Origin: Phylloscopus collybita | Taxonomy: Eukaryota; Chordata; Aves; Passeriformes; Phylloscopidae | Direction: 5' to 3' | DNA length: 64,000 bases | NCBI GenBank assembly: GCA_027886175.1 | Contig: JAJNNQ010000006.1 | Span: 6,572,001-6,636,000, forward strand | Part shown: piece after piece, positions 39,709-52,695 of the stretch | Numbering within the stretch: position 1 is the stretch's first letter | How the letters are laid out: every line of letters begins with the position of its first letter | The notes under the pieces: generated by a model | Seen by the model: only the letters and a program-made list of their open reading frames with translations | What the model was told of the DNA's origin: nothing | The model's database searches: none | Position numbers and translations under genes: made by a program

Positions 39709-41428
39709 AGCTGAAACAGTGCTTATGAATATACAGAAAAAATAAATTAAACTAGTAAAACAATTTTAAAATTAGCCTATAGTAACAATGTTATTAATAG
39801 TGAGAACCATATTTACACTGAAATTTTCACTAATGTCTCTTTCAATCACTTTTTTCAACTCGAAACCTTTTAAAGAAAAATTGGATTATTTGTTCATGTT
39901 CCTTTTGATGTACCACTGGGATAATGAGTCATGCATGAAGTTTAATAAGCCTTGCTAATTTTCTGTCAATTCAAGGGACTATTGGTTTTATCCATTTTAC
40001 ATATTTGGCTTAAATTTTAAGTAGGTTCATTTGTGAAACTGAAAATTATGCCATTCATTAAAATGGAATGCTAGCTTTATTATAAGCAAAACAAAAATTG
40101 TCTTAAATTAACAACTGTTTCATGACCCAAGTGCAACTGGCCTTCAGATTATACTATAGAGTTATTCTGAGGTTTACGTAGAAATTATATCCATTGTTCA
40201 TTTCTCTAAAACAATTTTAACCTCTGTTAAAAAAAATACAGTATTTTTACAGTCAGAAAGATGATAATATAAACTCAGTTTATTTGGGCTTTGACATTAT
40301 CCATGACACCAGCTGTGATATGATTAGCTGTGTTTATCAGTTGTTGGATGTATTCATACACTCCAGTGCAGACCTGATTTACTCCATCGGTGTTTTGAGA
40401 AGACAGTGTTTCAGTCCTTAACTGGGATTGTCTGTTTAGGGTCCATAGGTGCAAATGGTCCAACAAAAGGGGAATCATAATCATAAATACAATGTTGGTC
40501 TAACACAGAGAACAGATTAGAAATTATACTCTAGTATAAGCTTTCTGTTAACTACATCACAGAAAGCAAAGTCCTGGTTATTTCATCTCTAAGAGGGGGA
40601 AGTAAAAACAGAATGAGACTTATTTTCCACTAAAACTTTAAAAGGCAGGTCCTTGAGCAAAAGCTTTCACATTCGTGTTTTCTTTGAAAAAAAATCATTC
40701 TTTACAAGAAAAATGCATTAAGTCATTTTGTAGAGATAATTTGACTGTAAATGACAAATGCATGCATGTAAATTGGTATTTTCAAAGTAAGGTTGCAGTG
40801 AAAATTTTCATGAGTGCTCATTTCAAATTACTTTTATTGGGTTTAAATGGAATTTAAATATGTTAGCTTATGTCTTCTGGTATACTATTACTATTAATTT
40901 TTCTTTGACAAATTGTAGCCAACTGGATATTTACAATATTCATGACCTCACAAGAAGATAAAGAGAGCCAAATTTTGTCTTCTTTTAAGTGTTGAATGTT
41001 TTACTGGATTTTAGAAATCAGTGAAAATGTCATAATGTGGGGGGTTTTTTGGTGGTTTGTTTGTTTTAAGCTTCCTATTATGGAAGATTTTCCCAGATGT
41101 GCTAATTTCAAATATTCTGCCCAAGAAAATATTTTTTTTTCAGTTACACTACTTCTCATTCATATGGAAAGACTTGAACTCATGAGACTAGTTCTAACAA
41201 CTTTCTCCACAAAAAGAGTCAACACTTTTCCAGTGTACTCTACTTGTGATAATGATTACTTGTCTGACTCCAAAAATTCTAAATAGTGTTTAAATCCAAA
41301 GTCTTTTCATGAATTCTCTGCATTTATTCACTTATGGGATATACAGATGAAAGTTGTAAATCACAGACCTGAATTTCATTTGTGTCTAAATAGCTCTTTC
41401 TGGGTTCTGGTCTTGGAGGAGATTTTTG

Positions 41429-41482
41429 CTTTTTTTTTTTTTTGCCTTTCTTTTTGCCTTTCTTTTTGCCTTTCTTTTTTTC
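41429..41482. repeat. 12-bp T-rich tandem repeat
   Basis: The unit TTTTTGCCTTTC occurs three times in tandem after a T run. It produces the repeating Leu-Ser-Phe-Cys pattern in the plus-strand frame across it. Confidence 0.9.
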
Positions 41483-44400
41483 TTATGGCACTGATATTTG
41501 CTCCCAAGTACATCCTCTGCCACAAAACCATTCTGACAAGGACATAGATAGATCAACAATTAGAAACAAGTATTAGAATTACTCTTTTTTTTTTTTTTTT
41601 TTAATCTACCTCACCAGTATTTTCCTCATATACTATCCTAACTTCTGTGAAGAAAACACTTTCATTCTTTCCTGCTCTTTTCTTCTGTTACATAAGTGTG
41701 GTTTTTGTCTTCTTTGTCCAAATGTTTTCATTTTCTGATATTTTTGTATTTTGAAAGTGGAGGAATAGGGTCCTTGAGCTAATTGAAATTCTCGCTCCTT
41801 TAAGATGTTAAGATATTGTTATAGTGCATCTCTTCTATGCAGAGTTGCCTAGATTTCTTGTTTTAAGTGCAAATAGAGGAAAACCTCTAAACAGGACTGG
41901 TTTCATACAAAGCTTCCTTTTGAAAGATATATTTGACAACATGAAGGACAGATTTTTTTTCTTGCTCCTTTTTTCCCAGATAACAAAACTAGTTCAGATG
42001 GATACATCAATTACAAGGTCCCTTAACACCACAGAGTCTGGTTATTTTTTTCAGCAATGAATAAACATCATGGTGTCTGCAGTTCCTGATGTCATAGAAA
42101 CAATTATAGAATATGCATACAGAATATGAATCCTTGCAAATCATTTTACTAAAAAGGTTTTCACTTTTACTGTGAAAGGATGAAAAGTAAAGACATCTGG
42201 AGACATATCACATACTGAATATAGCTGGTGATGATATTTATTGCAGTAAGAGCAGAACTAGGTGTTTAATATTCACTACTGAAATGTTTAGATAATGATC
42301 ACCTCTGTGAAATGGTTTGCATCATGTCAGAGATCTGCAGTTATTTTTTCTGAGTTATTTGTAAATCTTTTATAGCCAGATCATAATTTCATAAACCCAT
42401 GCATAATATAATATAATATCCTATTTTCAAACAAGTGTTTCAAGAAACCCAATTCACTATTCTTTTCTGGTTCCTAAGCTCATCAGAAATGACACATTGA
42501 ATACATTCTAACTAAGAAAAAACTTTTGAAAGAATACTACATTTTGTGTAGTATCAGACCCAAGAGAATAGTTAAGATATTTGGTTCAGCATAAATAGCC
42601 TCTATTATACTTTTCCAGCCTGCTTAAATTCCAAAGAACCATATCCTAATGCTCCCCTGATTACCTTTGGAATATTAAGAACCCTTAATCAGAATGTCTG
42701 TATGTTTCAAAGAAAGGAATTAAAGTACCTAGCATCTCCTGTGTCACACAGGCACATCAACGTGGATTGGCTAAATAGTCATCCTGGCCATGGGCCCTTC
42801 TTTTGTCAATCATTCTTCCGTGGGTGTAAGCAAGATTTTTCCTAAGTGTTTACACTTGTTCTCTACTTTTGACAACAGCTCATCAGTTCTCATGAAATGG
42901 CAGGGACACAAAGGGAGCTACCCAAGCATATTACTGCTGAATTGCTTTAAGGTGAAATGGTAGTAATTCTAGGTATTGGTAAGCCTCTGTGGAACAGCAC
43001 TATTTATTGGGAGTTGTAGATTCCAGAAAGAGAGATATTGACTTAAATGCAAATTTATTCCTGTGAGAAGGCATGGAACACTCTTTAAAAGTGTGTTTTG
43101 AAAGAAAATAGTTTTTTTAGTCAATAGTCAAGAAAACAGCTCAGTAAGAAACATGCCAGCATTTATTTTATGAAGTGTCAAATAATGATCCTTTTATTTT
43201 GTAGCTTTCCTTGTCTTTGTTTTTTCACTCAAAGAAAACTTAATAAGTGAAGTTTTTAATTATTCCTTCAATTATATGTGTGTACATATATATAGAGAGA
43301 GAGATAATTGGAATTCTGCAGGAAAGATGGGGGAGAGAAACATAGTTAAATTTTTGAGGTAATTTATGAGTACTGAAGGATGTATTTCTTCTCTCCTTGG
43401 GTGTCCCTATGCAACACCTTCACTATAAAGAGCACAGTTGTTATCTCAATCGCTAATAATAAAGCAGACTCATTTAGGATATTTTATGATTATTTTCGGA
43501 CATTATCCCACTCATATTCTCTTGCTTAAATTAGTTGTTCTGGTTTTCACGTCTACCTATGCATTGATATACCTGATTTTGCACATGCTATTGTAAATAA
43601 TAGAATACTTTTAAAAGTATACAGAAAATAACTTTTTCTTATTTGATTCAGTTTGAAAGTATAAACTTGCAAATGAATCAGTGGAAAACTCCCTTTTCTT
43701 CCTTTGTGTCACTTTTGTCAGATTTTCAGAGGTCTTTCATGCCTGCTTTTGAAAAAAAAAAATTGCCAATAAGCAAGGTAGAAATCTATGGACACTTTTC
43801 AAAATTTTACTTCCTCTAATGATGACAGCAAATGAATGAAACTTGTGTGATGTTTTGAAATGTCAGTCTTGAATATCCAAAGGCTTGTTGCCAAAGTGAG
43901 GCAAAATGACTTCCTATTAATTAAAAGCAAACCAGTTTGCAAGTGTTCTGCCTTCCCTAGTCACACTGTTTTTCCAACAGCTATAGTCTCATCAGAAGGC
44001 TCCTTAGGGTTGTTCTCACTGATGAATCATGTAACAAGTGAGGAGGACTGGAGAAAGATCATCTATTTTTTTCCAAATCTCCACTTCCTTGATAACTACT
44101 GACCTCAAAGGTTAATAGTTACCATGCATTTCTGCCTCATCATGAATCTAAAGAGTTATCTTCTACTTGGCAGAATAAAAGAAAGGGTTTGAACAATTGC
44201 AATACAACTGCTTAATTCAGATTGTCAAAACTTGAACTAAGTTTCCACTTATTTTTAGAAATATGTAGTAGCTGAAGTTTCCCCTGTGACATTTCATTGC
44301 AAGTTCATGTTTCTTTTCTTTACATGGTCAGGGGCAGACTTGCTTGGCAGTACTGATCAGTTCAGCACCTATAGGTTTCTTTTAACATATAGTTGGTTTT

Positions 44401-45806
44401 GTAAGGGCACCCCATCTTGTAGTCACAAAAAACAATCTACTTATCAGAGTAATCTCTGCACAAAATGTGTCTGACAGGTGTGGCACCCTTTGCCCAAAGC
44501 TCAGGAGGTCTCCAATTCCATGTTAGGTTTCTGTGTAACTGGATTGTGGGATGATTAGTATTTTTCATGGGACAATTCCATGTGCACTCCATGTCAGGGC
44601 AAATGAATCATGGGTTTCAGTGAGGAGGAAGAGTGATGTGATGGATTCCCTGATTCAATGAATAGTAGGAATAAACCAGTAAAATGTCACCATTGTACAA
44701 AGAAGTGAACAAATAATATCTAAGGTTAAGGATCTTACAGAAGATAGCATTTACATATTTAGATATATATTTCTTCATAGAATACTATCTGTCTGCTGAA
44801 TGAAGAGAAAGATACAGAAAATGACACAAAATCTGATAACCTGTAGCAATTTTGAGTTACTTACCAAAGTAGTAGCACAAAATTCAGAGTTCAAGACAAA
44901 TTCAGATACTGTATTTAATCCCTTATCACTACAATTAAAAGAAAGTTCAAAAAAATGAAACTATGGAGTACTTATCTGATTCTTAGTTGATTCTGAAATG
45001 TCACTGGATAAATAGCATCACCATTTTTCTTCTGTGATGAACCAGTTTTTCATTTTATTACCATCTGACTTTTTTCCATTTTCTCAAGTCTTTAAATAAG
45101 ATGTTTTATTTGTGAGAAAGTAGAGAAGAATGCTTCATTGCAGACTTCCCAAGTAAAATGCAAGTAAAAGCAAAAAAAAAATCAACAAAAAACCAACACA
45201 ACACAAAAAACCAAATAAATCTCAAAAAACATGAGCAGTGATGGATTATTTCAGGAGAATAACAGTAAAAAAAGAAGAAAGAAAAAAAGGAGAAAATATT
45301 AAGACAATCAGCAGGTTACTCTGAATTATTTATGCATTCTGAAAAATTAATTTACTGAAGAATCTATAGCACATAAATACGCTGTATGGTGAATATAGGA
45401 ATTTCTAAAATTAAAAATCATGTTGAGACATTAGGTCTGAAAATAATGATGAAAATAATTATCTTAAGTTCTTTGTTGAAAAATTGTTTGAGTAGTATGC
45501 CTTTGAGATTATGAATAACATGTATTTTGAGTATCTTCTACTAATCCAAATTAACATTAATTTCAGGATAATTTAAGTACAGAAGTCTCCACCTATGCAG
45601 GGCTTTGCTTCCACACTTTCATACTAAACCTGTGTGCTACTAGACCAGCCACAAATACATAGTTAATCTTCATGTGACATCAGAACATAATCTTTTTGTT
45701 CAATCAGCACAGCATACTATCCATTGCAGAGATGTGATATTTATGTACTGTTATGTGTGATGTGGGAAGATGAAAAAATGGCACTGAATCTAGCCTGGCC
45801 AAAGAC

Positions 45807-45841
45807 ATATTGCCAAATATTGCCAAAGAAATATTGCCAAA
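45807..45841. repeat. Triplicated ATATTGCCAAA
   Basis: The 11-mer ATATTGCCAAA starts at 45807, 45817 and 45831. The first two copies overlap by one base and the third is spaced by three bases. Confidence 0.9.
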
Positions 45842-45889
45842 TCAATTTATTAAACCATTCATATCCTGTACTAATCTGCACTGTCTGTG

Positions 45890-46095
45890 CACCTGCCTTC
45901 TCTTTCCTGTTTCTCCTGACTGGACCTCCACGGACTCACCTGGACCTGGCCATGTTGACTCCCCTTGCATTGCTGAGGTTTTTGGATGAACCCTGTGATC
46001 AGCCCTGGCTCCTCTGCCTCGTGTGCTCATGTTCTACTACCCTACATAGCTCTGCCCTGTTGGGACACCGCTGAGATCACAACTTTGCAACAGGG
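45890..46095. other. GC-richer unexplained block
   Basis: About 200 bp with a clear rise in G+C and C/T-rich wording (GGACCTCCACGGACTCACC, CCTCTGCCTCGTGTGCTC). It resembles the body of an avian LTR but no TG/CA ends, TATA box, polyadenylation signal or target duplication could be placed. Open frames on both strands cross it without splice context. It is probably a transposon remnant. Confidence 0.35.
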
Positions 46096-49000
46096 AGTTA
46101 CCACAGACTCAGCTTAGAGTCCACCTTAATTTAACCAAGCAACATCCTGGTCAAATAGAATATGCTGCTAAATATGTTGATGTCTTTAACATCCTTAGAA
46201 GTACTCTGTAATAAAATTCCCAGTTTCAAAATGATTAACTTAATATTGAGCCTTGTCTTTGCTGTCTTCCAGATTTAAGATGAGTATTTTAGGAGAAGAG
46301 TCAACACTGAGTGATAGTGACAAAGTTTACAATTTTTACATCTGATCCAGGATATTTAAAAGCAATAAAAAACAGAGGCCTGGAAACAAACTCATAAATA
46401 TTAAAATCCAATCCTTTGTTATTGAAAGCAACCAAGTTATAAATTTCTTCCAGAAATTTTCAGGTTTGATTGATTTCAAATGGCCTAGAATGACAAGCAA
46501 CCATGGAGACAGCAGAAAGTAAGAGGATAGAACTTAAAAAATGTGGCAAAACATTTTTACTAGTATTAGGTAATCAAAGAATAGCATTAGGAATATACTG
46601 AAATGAACTACAGAGAAGCAGCAGACACTGAAGTACAGTTTGATTTTTCTTTGGTAAATTAAAGTTAGGTATTACTTTCCTTTTCTACATTATTCTTCTT
46701 ACTTATCTCAGTGATGAAGGTGAGAACAGAAACATTCAATGCGGTGTTGAACATTGTAAGCTTTTTTTCATAATTTTCTATATTTAGGTGTCTTGATCTA
46801 CTTTAATCCAGAAGTCATATAAAGTGCACATACACTAATTTTTTTATTTGACTCAGTTCTAGACTGAAGTTTTTAAATCAGTAAAACAACAAAACAACAC
46901 TTCTATCTTGCAATTCCAATTAATAACTTATTTTGGCTTTTTAACTTTATCAAAAAAGTATAAGACAGATAAGAGATGGGAATTTATCAGAGGACAGCAT
47001 TTTAGGAGAAATATATATTTTGTTTTAGTCACATGGGGAAGGTGTTACAAAGTATGAAGAAAGGATGTAAGAATAATGTTATTGGGAATGTAATCACACT
47101 GAGTAATACATGCAGAATATTACAAATAAAATAAAGAGAAATGGTGTAGCTGAGAGTCTATAAAAGTATTACACTTCTCACTTACATGTCTAAAACTGAC
47201 TACAGAATGGTATCAACTTAGTTTCATCAATCACAGGATATAAATATTAGGCTAAGATTAGTTCTAATCTCCTTAGAAGTAGTTAACAAGTTAACTGAAT
47301 CCAGTTGCCCTATTTGCAGCAAAACAACTGTATTTTAGATATAATAAAAGGCATGTTTCACCCTGGAGTCGTGTTCTTCTGGCATGCTCCTGTATTTGTT
47401 TTAATGCTGAGATTCTTATTTGCAAGTGTAAAAAAGCTATCACTTCTAACACAACATCTGAAGCTAGGTTGAATTTTAGTTATAATACTGGCCATCTATT
47501 TAACATTTAGTTAACTATTTAGCAAAGGGTTAAAATAATAAAACTTGAAGTTTTATTAAAAAGCCCCAAATTTAATTACAAAAGTTATTTTTTTCTGTTC
47601 ACTTCTAATTAGAATTTTTTGTCTTTTCTATCTGATATCCAGTATCTTCCATATTTTCTGATTCGGATTTTCAGCCATGTTCTTTAACAGCAAGCTGGAC
47701 ACTCCTTTTTTAAATATTTTATTTTTTTTCTCCCCAGCAACTCATTCATTGAACTCCTTTGTTTCTCTTTCCTTCTAAGGAGCAGTGGTTTCTTTCCTTC
47801 CTCCCCACACACATGGGACGAAAGAAAAATACAGTCTTGAAAAGACAAAATGGAAATGGCTCCTTTTATGTATCTTTGTTTACTGACACACAAAGACCAG
47901 CACAAATACCACTTCAAAATCATATTCATGTGTATTTTTAATTATCAAAAACATTGAAAGATTGAGATAGCAGTGGTCTATTTGCTTGGGTTTTTTGTTC
48001 TATACATATTAAAAAATCTCAGAGGAAATAATTTGTATAAAAATACATTGACAACAAACAATTTATATAATTGTCTTCTTTTTCTTGATCAATACAAGAA
48101 AATAGTAACACTCCTTTTATTTCTGGCTGTTTCTTTTCTTTTGCAGAACATACTTAATGCAACTGAGGAGTTTTGGATGGAAAAAATTGGCAGCCCTTTT
48201 TTTGATAATTTCTCTTGTGCTGTTAAAAGAAAAAAAAAGAGGGAAATTCTCAGAATTCCTGGTTCCTGGAATTTCATGTACACTTTGTGAGCTTGTAAAG
48301 TTTTGAAGAGGAGAAAGAGGAAACAGCCTGTCTACCTACCTTTTCAGTTATATTTTATTTAATTAAATTAGACATAAGCAAAATCGTACAGTATTATCCC
48401 AAATTCCATTTATCACCAGAACAATACCGCTGCATAAAGACATATAGAGATCTAATATTTTTCCCAAATAAACCCAAACAGACTTGCTTTTGAAGTGAGA
48501 CTCCTTCTGCTAAATCAACTTCTTATTTCTCGTGCTTTTCAGTCCTCACAGATGACCTAAATCAGTGTAAAAGGTTTATATTTCAGTGCCATTCAGTTTC
48601 AACCTGTGGAATGTGAATACCCCTCCTATTATGACCATTTACTTAATTTTTACTATAATATGTATTAGAAACAAAAGTGTTTTGAAATCTAGTAGAAGCT
48701 TTAGAGCTACATTGTAGTGATTGAAAAACTCAGAAGCCAAAAATAGTTATGTTTCTACAGGCAACTATCCTGTTGCCTCTTTCTGTTCTACTCTCCCTGG
48801 TCGCAGTATGACCTTTAAATACAAATCATTCTATGACTTTATTATTTTAGATGCCAATCTTAGGATAAATCCTGTCCTTCAAAGCCTTATTTGTTTCCAC
48901 GTAAAACACTGGAAACCAATAATGAATATCTCAGCTGAAGATGTGTATATTAGATTAGATGAGTTCTGTGATGTTATAAATCATTAGCTGTCTCTTAATT

Positions 49001-52000
49001 ACTTCAATACTTTATTAGAGCTTGACCATTTTGCCTCAATGTGTTAAAAAGGGCCTTATAGTATATACATATATGCACAACTTAAATGGTTGTGACTGGT
49101 TTGTTTGCTTTTTATAATTTAAAAAACAAGTCATGCAGTGTCATCCAATTAATTTCACATGAGATACAATTAAATTAAAATAAATCTGCTCTGATATTTC
49201 CTTTTAATTTTCTTCAAATATACATTTTATCTTTCCCACACAACAAAATATAACTCATTAACCCGTAATTAGCTGCTTTGAAACATTTATGAAGATAAGA
49301 AAATAATATTACGCTTTGACTACATGAGTAAGACTTTATTTCACTGGGGAGTGAAACAGGAAAAGAAAATAATAATTTCATTCATTCAGAAAGAAATAAT
49401 TTGACTAATAGTTTAGAAACAATTGAAAATTCACATAAATAGACAGTCTGCCAAATTTTATCAAAGTGGTAAATGTGGGGAAAATTGAGAATAATGAACC
49501 CATAGCTTCCAAACCACTGTAAAGCATCACGTGTTAAATTTTTTAAAATTTTGATATTTGAGTGTAACTTGCCTTTGACTTTTCAAGAGTGATTGTGGAA
49601 TGCAAGTTTTCTAGGCAAGGCATCAATGCACCACATTACCTCAATATATTAACTACAGGGCACATGTCACTGACAATACTGGTAGTTTCAGTACAATGTC
49701 TTTATGTTCGAAGGGTGGCTAGAAAGACTGTGGTTAGCCACGAAACTATTAACAAGATCTTATTTCCATAAGCCTGTCTTCATGTATAAGCAATCATTAT
49801 TATACGTTTTCCTTGAACAATTCTTTATGTAAGAAAGACTTGGTAATAATATGATATTTTTATCCAGAAGCCTACAATGAAACAAAGTGGTGCCTATTTG
49901 TTCCTGAGCTTCTCACACCATATGATGAATAGCAGCAATTATAGAAAAGAACAATATTAGTTTTACAGTTATTGTTATTATCTTAAAGTACCAAGAATAA
50001 AATCCCATATTTCCCTAGATAGTCCAATCACCACCAAAATATGTGACAGAGGTACATTTTATAATCTCTGTATTTCATACTGGCTGCACAACTAGAAATT
50101 GTCAGTGAAGTCATTTATATCTCCTTATTACTAGCTTGCAGAAGGCTTTGAGAATATGGGGCTAGTGATGGATATTTCTATAGCAGATGTTGTTTTATTC
50201 TATTTTACCATAGTACATCTACTTCAGATTAGTTCCACTGCAGTTTATTAAAGTAGCAGAAAGAGGTCAGCACTAGGAGAACATGACACACAACTTGCTT
50301 ACTCTTGTTTTGAAGAAGGAAACATATTTATATACAAATCAAGAATATTTAGGCAGAATCAGAGTTCCTTCATTTACAAATTTAGACATCATTATGATGT
50401 GTAATTAATTTAAACTGATGCAAAACTTGCTTAAATATGGTACAATTATCTAAATAGAATGTTGCTATTGTAAATTAGATTTCTACTAAGTATATTGCAC
50501 AGATATTTTCTCAGAGGATAAATCTGTACCTAAATACATTTAATCCACCAATTGCATTAGTGGATTAAATGAAACTAAAATACTGTAAAGCACTTTTAAT
50601 AGTTCTTCCAGCAGGGTGAACTACACTCAAAGCAAAAAGGTTTAACTTAATGGACCTTATACACTTCTGTGTTGTTTTTCAGGGTCGTTGAACAATAATA
50701 ATGGTATTCATTCATACTGAACTTCCAGATTCAAAATAACCCAAAAACTTACAGACATGTTCTTATAAGCAAAGGTTTTTAGGATGTGAACTCAGTCTAA
50801 ATCACAGTCTGTAGCACACCTGTCAGCATAGAAACAGCTAATATGATAGAATAAGATTTTTGAGGGGAGAAGGAGGAATGAAATTTAATTTGTTGACATT
50901 TCCACATACTTGTCAGCTCAAAATGAACATAGATTTTGTGAACTGTTACAGCACAGAAGACCAATAGCTGCCTGTGAGAGCTGTGAGAGACTGATGTGTT
51001 CAATGGCATAAACATTATCTTGGGTGGACCTTTGTCCCCTGTAGCAAACTGCAAAGAAGCAGCTGTTCCTCTGCAACCAATAAGTCCAGCCCTTCCCAAA
51101 TATGCTTAATAGGAATTGGAATTGTGATGGGAACTTGAGATAAGAAAAAGGTGGTACTATTATTCAGTTATTCCAGGTCTGGGGAGAAGAATATATCCGC
51201 AGCTGATAGTGGAATAGAGACTGGAATGCTAATGGCTCAGAGGACAAGCACACCTGGCACCTCAGGCTACTGCTGCTGTTCAACAAGAAAAGGAAAGAGG
51301 AAAATCATTCAAGGAGATGGGTACCATCTCCTTGTCCTTACTCAAGTGACTCAGTGGCAATAACTCCCCTTGGGCAAGTACCAGGACATTGACACCATTG
51401 TAACCTCAAAGTATCCATCCCTGCTGATGGGCCAGGATGGGGCATAACTGGCTCACATGCTGACTTAATAGGTAGCTGCAATGTCTTAGAAGGTGTCAAA
51501 GACTCCTGAAATGTCCTGTGATCCACAGCATTGTATAATTCAGTGTGAAACTCCTGGTCCTATGCCAGCTACCTAGATGTTTTCACTTGAACAGAGGGTA
51601 TATAACTTGTGGAATTTTTATGTTTCATAGGCTTCTCTCACTCTTGATGGATCAAGATAGTGACCATAATTTTGACCAGCAGAAATCGAAATTGCAACAA
51701 TAAAGTCTTGTCAAGGGATCCAAAGGATGGTGACTGTCTACTTTTAAATAAAAATATATGTTATGGACTTTGCCATAAGACATTGCTATCACCTTAATTC
51801 AGGCAAAGGCATCTCTCTAAGAATTTTAATAATAGGATCTTAAAAAAGTCTCAGGGAGCATATAATCTATATAAATATCTGATGCAAAGTAGCAAAAAAG
51901 CAAAAAGATGCACTTGATGCTCCACAGTTGTGCCCACGAAGAGGACAAGTGACAACAGGCCCAATTTTTAATACAGGAAAATCCACTTATTGAAACTAAA

Positions 52001-52002
<2 letters not shown>
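46096..52002. other. Unique DNA, no gene seen
   Basis: Mostly AT-rich unique sequence. The part 50990-51560 is somewhat richer in G+C, with overlapping frames on both strands (50797-51099, 51338-51526) and no recognised family. No RNA gene was seen. Confidence 0.45.

Positions 52003-52044
<42 letters not shown>
52003..52044. repeat. Poly(T) tract, 42 T
   Basis: The longest homopolymer in the window, uninterrupted. The minus-strand frame across it has a poly-Lys segment that is an artefact. Confidence 0.95.
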
Positions 52045-52231
52045 CTTTTGACCCTGAAAGTGGTCAAGCAGGAGTCCCAGCTCTTGGAGATATATGAAAC
52101 CTGACTGGACATTGCCATCTTCCTGAGTGACCTCTTCTAGCTGACTCTCCTCTGAGCAAGACAGTTTGATTACAGGATTCCCAGAGATTCCTTCCAACAA
52201 CAACCATTACGTGAGATTCTGTGATTGCTGC
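52003..52231 (+). mobile_element. CR1 LINE 3' fragment containing a 42-T run
   Basis: After the T run, CTTTTGACCCTGAAAGTGG leads into the CR1 3' region: GTGGTCAAGCA, CTTGGAGATATATGAAACC, TGACTGGACATTG, then GATTCCTTCCAACAACAACC and the terminal GAGATTCTGTGATT repeat at about 52231. The T run (52003-52044) sits where CR1 normally has a short TTTCTTT tract, so it looks like an expansion inside the element or a later insertion at that tract. The element is 5'-truncated. Confidence 0.8.
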
Positions 52232-52598
52232 TTTGACTTTAGCAGTGGAAATATAGGGGAGCTGAAAGCTAAATGGCATGAGGCCCTGTCTGCAGCATCT
52301 GTTTTTAAGAGGTTCCTTCCAGTCCTTAATTGTACATTTATATATTTGAACAAATTGAAGCACCTGAAGCATATACTCACTACTGTTTAATACAATTCAA
52401 ACGAATGCTGTAAGAATGTTATAGTTGGAAAGCTCTATAGGTTCTCTCTGATTATTCAGCATCCACATAATTTTAGCAGATTGTATCTGAACAGTGTAAA
52501 TCCAGCATATTCTGCCTACTTAATTCATGTTGATTATCATTAGTTAATACACAACTTGAACTGCAAATCTGATAGTCAGATAGAAAGAGTATTTACAC

Positions 52599-52639
52599 TT
52601 TTTTTTGTGTGTTTTTTTTGTTTTGTTTTTGTTTTTTGT

Positions 52640-52670
<31 letters not shown>

Positions 52671-52695
52671 GTTTTGGTTTTTTTTTTTTTTTTTG
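52599..52695. repeat. (TTTTG)n-rich simple repeat
   Basis: Irregular TTTTG and TTTTTG units, about 95 bp. Phe/Cys-rich and Lys/Thr-rich open frames on the two strands are products of the repeat. Confidence 0.93.

Larger units (their letters stand above)
39709..45889. other. Unique AT-rich DNA with short simple repeats
   Basis: No supported gene. It holds the T-rich 12-bp repeat at 41429-41482, an 18-T run at 41585-41602, a TATA/GAGA tract near 43275-43306 and a triplicated 11-mer at 45807-45841. Plus-strand frames in this stretch have no splice support. Confidence 0.45.

Noticed and set aside
45724..46074. 116-codon plus-strand frame
   Set aside because: It crosses the triplicated 11-mer and the GC-rich block, with no splice signals or known homolog.
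51826..52203. 125-codon minus-strand frame with poly-Lys
   Set aside because: It is created by the 42-T run and the CR1 fragment.
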